Shown here one piece after another: positions 51,705-63,919 of a stretch of 64,000 nt of DNA. Both the position numbers and the translations under genes were made by a program. Position 1 is the first letter of the stretch, and every line of letters starts with the position of its first letter. The stretch is from Salarias fasciatus (lineage: Eukaryota; Chordata; Actinopteri; Blenniiformes; Blenniidae), in NCBI RefSeq assembly GCF_902148845.1, contig NC_043764.1:19380531-19444530 (forward strand), written 5' to 3'. Below the pieces are notes generated by a model. That model searched no databases. It was not told the DNA's origin and saw only the letters and a program-made list of their open reading frames with translations.

Positions 51705-54700
51705 TTATTGCTGATAGTTTCCATACTGACCCTGAAATGCAAAACAACATAAACTGAAAAACTGACTGAGATTTCATACATTGAGTTTAAGTTGTCCAGT
51801 TTTTTAGTTTTTATTTTCCAAACAAATATTAAAATCATATCAGGTTTTCTTTTTTGACCATTATGCTTTTTACTTATAAGGATTTTTCCTAAATACTTTC
51901 ATAAATCATTTAAAAAAATACTGAAAACTACCAAACGTTCAATATTTTTTTCAATTTATGTAACTGAAATTTTTTGTTACTTTGCAAAAACTAAACCAAA
52001 AAAAAAAAAAAAGAAACAACAGGAGGATGGAGGTTTGGTTGGTGGCAATTTTAAAACAAATCAAGAGAGCACAAACTGCATGTAGCAGTTCCAGGAAATG
52101 GATTTTGAAAATGTCTCTAAAATGAATTCTTGCAGGATTTTATGGCAAAAATGTTAAAACAGAATTTTTAAATCCACAAAACTGACGGAGCATTACATAA
52201 TAGTTAAATGGATCTATGTTCTGCATTATTCCTACAACAATCAGCTCAATACATTTTTTTGGTACAAAATAACTTCTAATTGATTCTCTGTATCAATTCA
52301 TCGTTCTTCTTAAAAGGTAAATGACCATCATTCATTTCAATTAAGAACTTGCTTTGTCAACAAAAAAATATCAAAACCAAGATAAAAAGTATGTCTTCCT
52401 AATAAAATGATGTATAACATCAATGTTTACTTTATTTTGTTGTTTTTTTGGTTTTTTTTTTTTTCAATTTAATGGGAATTACTCAGATACCTGTTCGTAG
52501 GCGTATGGCCTCTGAGTTTGCGCCCCAGGGCCTCCCTGGGAAGAGCGGTACGATCCATACTGTTGGCTTTGACCCTGTTGATACTGTTGATACTGAGACG
52601 ATCCTCCCTGTCCAGGACCTGTTGACAAAAGAGTACTACTAAGTTTGTGTTTATTTTTTAATCAAAACGTAGAAACCATGGGCTGTTCTCACCGTATCCC
52701 TGCGGCTGCCCACTGTAGGCTTGTTGGGAGGAATACTGCTGCTGGCTGAAGGGCTGCTGCTGGCCGGAGCTCTGCTGATACTGAGACTGTTGTTGGCTGT
52801 ACTGAGAATTACCTGCAGCCGTGCAAGTGAAACACATGTGAGCCACTAAAATAATATAATTAATTTAATTATGAAACGTTATTGTTTGTGTGATAAACTC
52901 ACAAATAAATACTGATTTAAAAAAGAGTACCTCCTTCATAGTAATGCTGTGAAGTCTCATCAAATGACCTGTCATAGCCTTGCTCGCCATAAGAGGACTG
53001 TTGATAAGAATAGTCCCCATGACCTGTGAAGAACATGATTCAACACATGCAAAAACTCCTCTTCTGCAGCAAAACACAGTAACACACATTATTATTCACA
53101 GATCAGAGTCCAAACTTTAAAAATATATGCAATGACAAGAACACAAAGTATACACTTTTTATGAATTATAGACAAAACAACACAAAAGAAAACCCTGGAG
53201 GAAGTTTACATTTCCTCTCATCAACACGCTGCGACAGCCCTTTAAGAAATCTGAAATTTCGGCACACCAAAGGGGACAGTATGGACACAGACACACTGGC
53301 ATCGAACATGTAATATCAGACTTTTCCAAGTCTCTTTCTTCTCTTGTCTTACAAAAAGAGAAGTGATTGCAGCAGCAAAATATGGCTCTTGCCTGTAGGA
53401 GGGGGGGGGGGCACTATTGTGGCATGACCTGGAGTGGGCGGGGCGGGGGGGTTGTGTGTTTTGAGAGCTGTGTGTATGAAGTTTCTGAATGTGCATGATT
53501 ACCATCTGGGTAATACTGCTGGTTAATGGGCTCGCTGGAGCTCTGAGTGTGTCCATACTGCTCTCCGTAGAACTCGTCTTGTCCCATGTACTGCTGTGCA
53601 GATCCTGCAAGACAGGCGACACCACGGTTGGTTAAACAGCTGGTTTGGACCAATCCGGTGCTGGTTGGATCCTGAAGAGGCTTTAGAGGACTACTCTACA
53701 TTGATTTGAAAGGAGAAACTTAATATGACAAATTTACTCTTTCATGTTGAAATAATTTTGACAACTAGCAAATATTTTAGTATATGGGTTGAAAATATTA
53801 ATATGTAGGACAATTTGCATGGCCAAGACCAATTTTAGAAACACGAATCAGACTGAGGGAAGTATAATTCCATGAAAAATGACATCAAGCTGTTATTTGA
53901 GTAATTTATAACAACAGACAGACAGCTATCAGGGAGAATCTGATCTCTGCTTGGTGCTGGTGTGCAGAAACTCCAGATTCCATTTCAGACAAAAAGCAGA
54001 ACGAAAAGCTCTCCATAAGATGAAACAAGGAGCACAGTCTCATCTTCAACTGCTCCCCAGTGCTTCCTTGTAGAACTGAACCGTACCTTGTAGCGCATGA
54101 TCACCCTTGCTTGTGCAATAAAAGCAAAGCAAGTCCTTGAAAACATGGTTTCTACTGCCGCTTTTTATCAACTCTCCACAGTTAATAAAAGACTCCTAGC
54201 AACAAACCCATAAGGGAAATGCGGCTAAGCAAATCACCCAGCTTAACTTGGAGCACGACGATTCCATAACACGATTCTCAATGGAAACAAACCCAGCCGT
54301 GCGAGGATAATAGGGTGAATAAGGACTTACAACCATGGCCTGCTGCCCTGAAATTATTACCTCATGTTTTTTTTATATTTCCAAGTCCCTACGTGCCTGG
54401 TCTACACTCTTCAGGAGGACGTGACGGGACAGCGTAGAGCTATTATTAGGCACACACTGACATAACAAGTTCAGTGATTTACAGAGGCAGAAACAGAACG
54501 TGACACGTTTGATATGCATCTCGTCTTTTGAGCGCTGCAGGAATTCATGAGCAGACATAAACTTCCAGATGTTCAATATTACTCTGCATGCTACACAGTT
54601 TGTATAATCTCACATTATTTGCTGCGCTTTGGTGAAAACAGGAAGCTGGTTTCCAGAGACGCTCTCCAAACATCTGAAAACCTCCTGATCTTTTCCACCA

Positions 54701-57600
54701 GTAAAAATCCATGCATGCACCTATCCCAATCTCACTGATAGCGATCAAACCAACGTGAAAAGGTTATACCACCTACCTTGCTGAGAAGAGCGGTACGATC
54801 CCATGGGCCTCTGAGACATCATGCTGTTTCCTTGACTGCCCTGACCCATCATACCCATGGCCTGCTGTCCCTGATAATGCTGACCCCCAGCCTGGCCTGA
54901 TGAGTAGTGCGGAGTGGCAGACTGCTGATGCATCATGGAGACTGGGAAGGAGGTGCGATTATTGGGCGAGAGATCTCATAGATTAGGATACTGAGGAAGC
55001 AAAAGCTCATCTTCGTGTTGGATTTCAACATCGTATGCGGCAGACTCAGATCTCAAAGTAGTACCAATGCATAATCAAAACAAATAAATACGGAGAGAGC
55101 TCCAAGGCAGTCTGGACATAAAGAAAATCAAAAAGGGATTGGTAGCAATCAGAGGTATCATTAAAAAAAAAAAAAAAAAAACGAATTCAGGATGCTGCTC
55201 TCGAATTTAATTGCAAACAAAGCCAGTGACAATAAAAAAAACAGGGTTATTAAAAATAACATCCAAGGGAAGACGGGCTGCATCTCAGGGTTAGCAGTTA
55301 AAGAGTAGGACAAGTACAACCTGCAGAAAGAGGGAGGAGGGAGGAGGCAGGACACCTCTCTGATGAACTGAATGTGTTTGGTTATTTTTATCGCTACACA
55401 GGAGGGAAGTGAAAGTCTGACATTTTTAGCAAGATCAAACTTGTGTGTCGTAAAAATATTCCAAAGTGAGTCAAAACTAAATCAGCCCTGCATATATTTC
55501 TCCCCAAACACTTCACATTTCTTTCATACCAAATCTTGCATCATATCCTACATAAATGATGATGGCGTCCTCTGGGTTTTCCTATGTTCATTTCATGTTT
55601 AGTCGGAGGCTACCCTACACCTGGCTCACCTTGGTTGGACTGCATGTTGAGGTTGCTGCGGGAGGAGGAGGAGGAGGAGGAGGAAGAAGAGGATGAGGGC
55701 GTGGTGGAGGAAGAGGAGGTAGAGCCATAACCAGGCCCGGGGCCCTGGACCATGCTTCCCTGGGAGGAGGGAGCAGGGTGGCTGTAGCCGGAGACTGAGC
55801 TACCATAGCTGCTTGCTGGCAGGCTGAGAGACGAGGAGGGCATAGCCGACTGCACCTGACCAGCCTGCTGCTGCATGGGGGCATGGCTGGGGCCTGACGA
55901 CACATACGCACAGTCAGAGCAGCCGGCACACCAGCTGTGCTATATCATGTTAAACTTGGTACCACATTCAGTTCATCTTCACAGGAACTTTGCATGTCTG
56001 TTCACAAATTAATTGAGGTGCAAAGTAATGAAAGGCAATCAAAAATAAAAGGAAAGCCAAAAGTTACTAAATAGCTGCCAAACAGTTTACTTTCTATCAT
56101 CTATGGGATCACAGGCACTGGGAGAAACAACAGTTTTCTATTTACAGACAGACATGCAGCAAACAAGAGCCAAAACCCAAAAAGAACAGACAGACGGCAA
56201 ACTGGAGTGATGCATCTGTGTGGGACATAATTTATCTCTAAAATATTCATTTGTTTTGTACTCTCACCATTGCTCATTTGACTCTGGATCATTGATGTCG
56301 AGGGCAATCCTGATGCCATGTTGTCATTGAGGTTACCTGGAACATGCCCCCCACTCTGGCCCATCCCTCCTGGACCCATGGACATATTAGAGGTGGGAGG
56401 CTAAAAATTAAAGAGACATATTGACTTATTTTGGCTTGGCTTTTATACTTACGTTTGAAATTTTTTATTTCCCCATGATCGGAAAGCGGACACCGTACTT
56501 GTTTTAAAGACTTACAGCAGGAAGTAGCGACTGCATGTTCTGATTCGAATCAGCTATTGTGGCCAAATACACAAGATTTCTGTGAAGGATTTGCTGATAT
56601 CTGTCAAAAACAAGAGACAACGCTTAACAATAGTCATAAAGAGAAGGAACTGATCAGAAAGTTAGAAAATAAAGATGTCTTACTGTGTGCATTCAGCGGT
56701 CTTGCCTTTACTTTGGTAATCCATTATACATTGTATTAAATGGTGATTTTCATCCAGCATCTTTAGGAGACAGAACAACTTATGTTCATTGAATGTCAAA
56801 TCACAGCACATGGCAAAATATTCACTAGTCCAAGATACTGTTGTCCTAAATTCTCAAAAAAATAAACATTTTTGTTTTTTGTGGGTCACGTACTTGTTCT
56901 GTTTTGTTTCCCAGAATCGTACCAAATTAAGTTTCACTGTCTTCATTTAGAATATCTTTTCAAAGGGTCTGTCTAAAAGATGGGATAGCTATGGCAAAAT
57001 CAAAATTCAAAAGCTGTTGTCAGGGGTTAAATGAGGACGCGTTGCTCGTCTTCTTACAGCCTTTTCTGATCAGAAATGCCTTTTTTTTTGTTGTTGCAAG
57101 GAAGACAGGATATGAAAGGGTGAATACAACAATTCCTCCAGAAGACAAGTGTAATGCCTAACCTCTGCCCAAACTGATGCCTCGAGCCTTCCAAAAAAAT
57201 CTTCGCAAACTAAAATCTAGGCTACATATCTAATTGTCTGGATGTATAAATGAGGAATGAGCTGCACTGACAGCGTCCCGGGGACGCGCGCATCCCGTGG
57301 AGGTGTCATCCAGACACCGCGCGCCTCCATCACGGTCAAGGCTTTGTTTGGTTCGCACCTTCATCCGACCGTAACGTTCCAATACCAGTTGCCATTTGTT
57401 TGATAATCACCACAGGGTACTTTCTCTGCGCCGGAGGAAAGATGTCTCTCACACACTCTCAGACTCACGCGCGCATCCACACGGGGATGTTTTTAAACGC
57501 ACGAGCCGCGACGCTCCAAGATTGTTTTTACCTTCTGGATCATTTGCTGTGTCACCTCTCCTTTACTCCTGGGGCGCGCAGATGAAAACGCCACCGACAT
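51705..57600 (-). CDS. ss18l1: SS18-like protein 1 (CREST), complete
   Basis: A calcium-responsive coactivator and subunit of neuronal BAF (SWI/SNF) chromatin-remodelling complexes. Eleven minus-strand exons fit in phase and give 420 aa: 57532-57600, 56684-56760, 56516-56600, 56268-56400, 55630-55893, 54777-54941, 53503-53604, 52931-53023, 52693-52812, 52491-52618 and 51705-51731 (TAA). Residues 1-77 form the conserved SNH domain (KGEVTQQMIQKMLDENHHL, then DYQSKGKTAECTQYQQIL and HRNLVYLATIADSNQNMQ). Next come a Met/Gly/Ser-rich region and a C-terminal Gln/Tyr-rich low-complexity domain (SQYSQQQSQYQQSSGQQQ) ending in GQYGNYQQ. A run of 12 serines (188-199) replaces a region that is not serine-rich in the human protein as I remember it. 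Position next to mtg2 and lsm14b supports SS18L1 over SS18. Confidence 0.95.
55661..55696 (-). repeat. poly-serine (AGC/TCC) tract inside ss18l1
   Basis: On the plus strand this is a GGAGGAGGAGGA-type trinucleotide run within exon 55630-55893. It encodes 12 consecutive Ser residues, preceded by a looser Ser/Thr cluster. Such coding microsatellites vary in length. Confidence 0.85.
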
Positions 57601-58070
57601 TTTCTCATATGGGATATAAAAGCGCTTCTTTTATTCTAATATTTATTATCTTGAGCGCAGCCCTCTATTTGGTTACATAGTTTCTCCATTTACTGGGAAA
57701 TGGGGGTTTTTGCGATTCGAAAACACTGCCAGCAGGACGTAAAAATGAGAACGAGCTTGATTTATCGGATTAAGTAGAAACAAAACTAAGTTTTTATGGG
57801 AATTTTACTCATGGTTTGCTTCTAAATATTGACAGATGAACATAACGCTACATCAAAGAGGAATCTCCCCCTCCCTCAGTTTTTTTGGTATCGTCCGAAC
57901 AGTGAGTAGCCTGCTGCTCTGCCCTCACTGTAGACGGGGCATCCTTTGATTCAACAGAGCCAATCAGTCCACATTGTGCAAAGCTGCAAGGAGCTATGAT
58001 ACATCCATAATGTTGCTTTTAAACGTCTGAAAGAAAAAAAGTCTACAAAAAAGGTGTGATTCTTAAATCT
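57601..58070. other. spacer between ss18l1 start and lsm14b 3' end
   Basis: This short interval should contain the ss18l1 promoter and 5' UTR on the minus strand. It has a CpG-containing patch only on the ss18l1 side. There is no room for, and no trace of, the PSMA7 gene found here in human. Confidence 0.5.
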
Positions 58071-58076
58071 TTTATT
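58071..58076 (-). terminator. probable polyadenylation signal of lsm14b
   Basis: AATAAA on the minus strand about 600 bases after the lsm14b stop, preceded by a UTR without other strong signals. It leaves about 450 bp to the ss18l1 start codon. Confidence 0.5.
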
Positions 58077-58678
58077 TCTGCCACACTGTGCACTTTATAT
58101 CTTCCCATCGTTTAACTTTCCCCAGAGTCTGGATCAGCAACATTTACAAGCTTCCATTCTATCACCACAAAATTAAAGGCAAAACCAAAAAGAAAAATGG
58201 CATAGTTTCACACCCCTGCAATACTTTTCTGATAAATCATTCTAACCAAAAGACATTTTACACGTCAGTGTCTCAGACATAATACAACATAAACTTTCAC
58301 ATTCTCACTTGTTGCTTCTGTAAATCACCATAAAGCATGCCACATAGATGGACTTAATTCACTGCATGTTCAACATCCATTTAATAAATGTCACACTCAA
58401 GCGCTCCCAACAAAATATGAGCGTGTCAATTTTGGTGTCTCTTTAAAGGTTAACAACCCAAACAACTCCCATTTTATAAATGCCTGTTCAAGTAAATATG
58501 CATATTTAAAAGTAACACACTGAAAAGAAAACTCAGGCAATACGGGGAACAGGAAAACCACTACAGGGACAGAAAATAAAATACATACATGATCAACTGC
58601 GTCTCAACACAAAAGGAAATAAGGAAGCAATCTTTTAAGTAGGGTTTGCTCAGGTGGCTTGGCATCGAGGTCAGATCT

Positions 58679-60801
58679 TCACAGTTCTCCAGCCCCCATT
58701 TGTTGAGCTGGCAAAGCTGTGCCTCGTCCTCGAGTGTATCCACTTCTAAAGCTCTGGCTTCTCAGATACCGTCCAGAAAAACCAAAAGTCTCCAAATTGC
58801 GCTTCCTCTCCTCTGCCCAGGTTAGTCTGAAAGCATTGATCGACACGAGGCATGAATCTCAGGCTTTACTTCACTGGAAATAATCATTTGAGAGTAAAAG
58901 AGGGGAGAAATCTCTACCTGAGGGCACTATTAGATGAAATGTTGTCAAAGAAAGACTTTGCTTTGTCATAGTACCATTTTGGTCCAGAATGCTCATCCTG
59001 TGCATCTAATTGCAATCCTTCCTTCTCACACTGCTCCTCATGGTTTCCATCTGTAAGCAGAAACGTTATCCAGCTACAGCAGAGTTATTCAACCTAGATG
59101 GCCATGGCAGGTGAACACGTCTTAAATAGCAGATCCACAGCTGCTGTGCTCATTCCATCTTCCTACATCCCACAGTGAAACATTCATACTGAGCCAGGGA
59201 AAGTGTATTCTGGAAGACAGCTGCTTACTCAGGCCTGTTTAAATGGAAGCATCCGGCATTCTCAGAGAGATATGACAGCACTAAAAAGCACAATTAAACC
59301 ATTTCACAGTCAGACTTGCTGCTGTTCAGCCACTTGAAGTATTCAAGAGGATTCAGAAGTCTGTTGTCAAAGCATGAATAACAACGTAAACTGATTGAGT
59401 GGTCTAGACTAACAAAAAAAAAAAAAAAAAAAAGCAGATGTGATATTCACTTCAGCTGGCAACCTACCTTTTAGAATCATCCTGTTCTGCAGCTCCTTCT
59501 CGACCTCCTTAAACTGAGCGTTTGCCAAATCGAAATCAAAGTCTGTGTCAAACTTGAGAACAGGGACTGGAACATTAGTCACCCCCAGCTGGCCTTTACC
59601 ACGGTTCCTGCGCCTTCGAGCTCCTAAAATTATTTTTGAAAGCAGTTATTGTTAAGTTATGAAATTGTCACTTTCTGAGAAATCCTCTATGGTTCTGAAT
59701 TACCCGGTCTTCTTCTTGCTGGTGGCCTGTTTTCCTGATTCTCCTGTCGAGTTGCTTGCTGAGAAGTGGTCACATCTGAGCCTAATCTCACTTAAAAAAA
59801 AAAAAACACTCAATTTGTCTTCTGCATAATTTCTGTTAAACAAGCACAATTCTGTGAACTCTGCAAACGCAAAGTTCTAAAATGTTTCACTGTATGGTTT
59901 GTGCGGTAGTATTTCACTGCCTCTAATCATGGCAGCTGTGCATACCTGTGGATCCTCTGTTTCTCCGGGGCTTCCTCCTGTCAATCTGCTCCTCCTGCGA
60001 CCCAGTAAAACATCTCCTCTGCTGACGTCTTTCCAGTTGGAGAGTTTGAACAGCCTTCTCCACCATGGGGCCCCTCCTAACATGCAATCCTGGAACGACA
60101 AGCCACACATGAAGTAATATATGCAACCACATGAGTCAACTTAAAATTACAGTGGTATGGTTTTACAGTCAGTTTAAATCTGAATAGATTTACCGAGGCC
60201 GAGAGCTGCAGCATATTGTTGATTGAGCAGGGAGCTGGCAGCCAGCTGGTTGCATGCAGACATCCCCATTGGGCCCAGTGATTCAAGGCCTGGGTCGATG
60301 CCTGAGGAACCAGCGCTTGATGACTGAAAGAGATCCTAAAATTATTCCTCACGTCCCTCAAGCTTCATCTACTTTCAGGTTACAGCTGTCCTCTACCTGG
60401 ATGATAGCAGGATCTTGAAGCAGTTCGTGTTGAGGAGATTCAGACAGTGCAATATCCTGAATGTCACTTCCCCTGAATGTGATGAACTCGTAGATGATGT
60501 CTCGGGGTGGTGTTGGTCTTTCAGTGGGCCTTCCCTCAGTTCCAAAGCAGATGACTAGTTTAAAGACAATATTTTAATCCAACAACATCATTTCCTGTAC
60601 CTTTTACTTCCAGGATCACCACCTGCATTCCTCTGTTAACAAGTTGGAAAAGCCAGTAGGGGGATTTAAAAACCACTTACCTTTAGCCAGCACTAGAATG
60701 GAGCTTCTTGCATCAATTGTATACAAAATCCCCTCATAACGATTTTGGGATTTTGAAATTAATCTTATTTTACAACCGATGTAAGGTTTGGATGAAGCCA
60801 T
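58679..60801 (-). CDS. lsm14b: LSM14B (RAP55-family RNP-granule protein), complete
   Basis: LSM14 proteins bind mRNA and the DDX6/4E-T repressor machinery in P-bodies and oocyte RNP granules. Eight minus-strand exons fit in phase: 60681-60801, 60397-60554, 60194-60323, 59946-60089, 59704-59790, 59468-59623, 58918-59050 and 58679-58826 (TGA), giving 358 aa. I recall human LSM14B as slightly longer. Residues 1 to about 80 are the Lsm domain ([35 protein letters not shown], then [12 protein letters not shown]). The conserved central [17 protein letters not shown] follows. The DFDF core ([16 protein letters not shown], about 238) comes next, then the FFD box ([14 protein letters not shown], about 293) and the TFG box ([19 protein letters not shown], from 310). 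The RGG tail is very short. Synteny with taf4 and ss18l1 favours LSM14B over LSM14A. Confidence 0.93.
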
Positions 60802-61495
60802 AGCTGCAGAGCGTTTTGCACAAAATCCACGCAGAAACCGGAAACAACTTATAGACGTCGACAGGTGACCTGACAACACGCCCACGGATTAAAGTGCAAT
60901 TTTTTTGACAATCAGTTAACTGCTAAACCGGGAAGAAAAGTCATGTATAATCTCAATTGAAATTCTCACTGAAAAGCTAATGTATGTATATTAGCAGATT
61001 ATCCTGCTGTAAACCATCCGAACTGGTAAGGCAGTGGGGAACACTGCGCCTTTCTGTTTTCTGTGTTCCCTGGGTTTGTGATATATGCACGTGAGGTTAA
61101 TTAGTGACCCTAAATTACCTCTTGTGAGTGCGTGTGATTTCCGGTGTGTTCGTGTGTGTGTGTCTTCCCTGTGATTGGCAGGTGGTGGACTGGGATTGGC
61201 TCCAGGACAAAGCCGTGTAGAAGATGGTTGGATGGAGTGAACGCTGGAGACGTGTGCTTCGTTACAGAGGGTAGTGCTCAGTATTCTGGGGTCTCATCGG
61301 GTCCAGCTGAGCGCGAATCGTCGCTGCTCACACGGTTCGTCCGGACCGGGCAGACACTGTGTACTGCGGCTCGAAACCATTAGTCCCAGGCTTTATTTTC
61401 TCTGAGTAGCCAATCACAGCGCTCGCCGGGGTTACGTCACACGAGGTACATCCAATCGGCGCATGCGTCTCGCGGACGAGCGTCGCTGGGTAAAG
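60802..61495. promoter_or_regulatory. shared bidirectional promoter of lsm14b and taf4
   Basis: Only 694 bp separate the two divergent start codons. Near taf4 lie two CCAAT boxes (61410-61414 and 61452-61456), a CRE/ATF-like TTACGTCA (61432-61439) and an NRF-1-type GCGCATGCG (61459-61467). A YY1-type AAGATGGCGGC overlaps the taf4 start codon. These are typical of housekeeping promoters. The motifs are read directly from the sequence; their function is inferred. The middle of the region is occupied by a transposon fragment. Confidence 0.7.
61073..61240 (+). repeat. LINE-type 3' fragment inside the bidirectional promoter
   Basis: Blocks GTGAGGTTAATTAGTGACCC, TAAATTACCTCTTGTGAGTG, GACTGGGATTGGCTCCAGGA and GTGTAGAAGATGGTTGGATGG follow in the order of the abundant teleost LINE-type 3' repeat also seen at 10003. 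It ends 256 bp before the taf4 ATG. Confidence 0.65.
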
Positions 61496-63919
61496 ATGGC
61501 GGCGGGCTCCGATTTGTTGGAGGATGTTTACCTCGACACAGATGTGGACCAAAAAGTAGTTAGTGAGGTGGTCGGGTCTCTGGAGTCGGAGCTTAAAGGA
61601 GCGGGACACGGTAACGCAACAACCGAGCCGCAGTCCGCGGCGAATCACGTCGGCAACTCGGATTTAGGGAGCAGTTTCAATGTTCAGGGCAGCAAAGTGA
61701 GAGTTTCACAACAAGCAGGTAAGATAGCTACGCACTCCAGTTAGCTAACAACAGCTAATTGTAGTCACGTTGTTTTCTGAAACTGCAGTAAATCGGATAG
61801 TTCGTCGACGTTCTCCAGTTTTCACGTGTTTCCACTGCCGTAGGGACAGGGGGGCTCGGTAACATTTCGGGGTCCCACGGTTCAAGCATGGATGGGGCAG
61901 ATGGGGTCACGTCGGCGGCGGAACCGAGTGTAACCAAGCCGGGGACAGCGAGTGGAGTTGTTACTGAAACACCCCTTGCCGGGAAACCTCCAGTTGCTGG
62001 AATTCAAACTTTGAATGGGAGCACCGTGGTTATGAAGTGTCACATCCCCGGAGGCGGACCCGCTGACAGCGGAGGCTCCCAGCCCGCCGTCACGCTCGTT
62101 AACAACGGACCCGGTCCTGCGAGCAGAGGCAGCGGGGCAGCTGTGTCTGCAGCTCCCAGCAGTATTATCCGGACTACTCCGAGTGCTCAAACCTCTTCGA
62201 CATCCACTGTAAAAAGTGTCCCAACGGTCACGCTTGTGAGGCCACCTATGCAAAATAGCACTTCTCCGAGCGCTGGGACTCCCGCCACTGTCAGCACGGC
62301 GGGCAACAAGTTGGACTCTGCCAAACACATAACACAGGCTGGAGCACATGTGGTGGCTTCGACTGTCACGACTGGGACATCAGTGAGGAGTCCCACAGTT
62401 GTGCAGACTATAAGGACTTCAGTACCTTCAACAACTGCTGTCACTCCTCCAGGGGGAATAAGACCTGCTGCTGCACAGGTTTTGGCTCCCAGAGTAGCCC
62501 AACCTCAGCAAAACGCACGGAATATACAGAACATCCAGCTGCCTCCAGGTAACTTGTTTGTGAAGTTTTAGAACTTGTTTGTTCAGTTTGTTTAGCACTG
62601 TCATTGCATAAATTACAGTAAATATTCAGATTGTAATGTTTTCGTTTACCTCAGACCTCAGGGTTTGTTACTGAAGCAACCCAGTGTGTTAGTGGTTAAT
62701 GCGAAATCATTATTGGCGCACAGCTTTTCATGCATCCATTTCAGTTTATTTTCTGTTGTAGATTGAGAGTCGTTGTTTTAAGCACAGAGGTGAATTGATT
62801 GTGTGACAACAGATTAGGAGCGGACAAGGTTCTGACTGCAGAGCTGCACAACAACTTATTTTTGCTGAAGTAGATGAAAGTAGCATTGCTCTGTTATCAG
62901 CTTCTCTGGCTTTAGCCCGTTTGTGACACTCTGTTCTCCCATAACTGTTATTAACTGTGTATCCAGTTTGCAGTGTGTGTCTTAAAAGATTTTTTTCTAC
63001 AGGGTTAGACATGCCCAGGATATTACAAGCAGATGTCTTTACCTTCAAGACATTTGAAGGATAAATTTGTTTTTTGGGTGCCATTGCACATTAAATTTCT
63101 CAGATGTACTGAAACATGCAGCTCAGCTCTGTTTAAAAATAGTCTTTTTTTAAAAAGATATGTTTGTGTCCTGTGAAGAACCGATGATGTTTTCAAGGCA
63201 AAGGTTGATCAAATACTGATTCAATTAAAAAAAAAAAAAACCCAAAGACACAAAGGCACACATCAGCGTAAAACTTTTGCAGACTGTCGTAGTTATATCA
63301 TTGAAGACTAACAAATGGGGCACTGTGTTGTATGTGGAGCAGTCCTATCAAAGGTAAAAATAAGCCACAGCAAACAGATTTTCAGAAGTTTTCTCTGTTT
63401 AAATGTGACTCATGACCTATCTTTAACTTGTACAACTTTGTTGTCGGCTTGTTATAACAACTGGAGCCTCAGCTATTCATCACACTTCATCATATAACCA
63501 TCCTCCTTTACTTAAAAATACACTGACCTGGTGAAGTTTTGGTGGTAAGATAAAAGAATTATTTTGAACACACAATGCAATCTTATCTAATGTGTCAGTT
63601 TTTGAATTAATCATAGCTGAGTGGCTGAAAGTAGCTTGAGTTGACTGTTGAAGGATTCGTAGTCTTTCAGATAAACTCCATTATATGCTTTAGGTGAATC
63701 GGTTCGGATGGCAGCATAATGAACTCTTTAACATGTTTACTCCGTGGATGTGTGCCACATGCAGGCATGGTCCTGGTCCGCAGTGAGAGCGGACAGCTGC
63801 TGATGATTCACCAGCAGACTCTGGCTCAGATGCAAGCTCAGTCTCAATCACAAAGCGCCATGACTCCGCGACCCGCCGCCCCCGCCAGCACCCCACCTGT
63901 CCAGATCACTTCTCTGCAG
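61496..63919 (+). CDS. taf4: TFIID subunit 4 (TAF4), first three coding exons
   Basis: TAF4 is a core scaffold subunit of TFIID. Visible exons are 61496-61718, 61844-62548 and 63765-63919, in phase; the gene continues beyond the window. The N-terminus MAAGSDLLEDVYLDTDVDQK is followed by a Ser/Thr/Val-rich low-complexity region. The third exon encodes GMVLVRSESGQLLMIHQQTL and AQMQAQSQSQS, matching the human TAF4 segment GMVLVRSENGQLLMIPQQ. The TAFH and histone-fold domains are not in the window. The start ATG sits in a YY1-type AAGATGGCGGC context. The visible N-terminal part has about 361 codons and looks shorter and less poly-Ala/Pro-rich than I recall for the human protein. Confidence 0.92.
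62549..63764. other. taf4 intron 2
   Basis: A 1.2-kb intron without a recognisable exon or transposon. It contains a poly-A run near 63227-63240. Confidence 0.6.

Noticed and set aside
61888-62349. 155-codon minus-strand open frame opposite taf4 exon 2
   Set aside because: Antisense shadow; the plus-strand frame continues TAF4 in phase.
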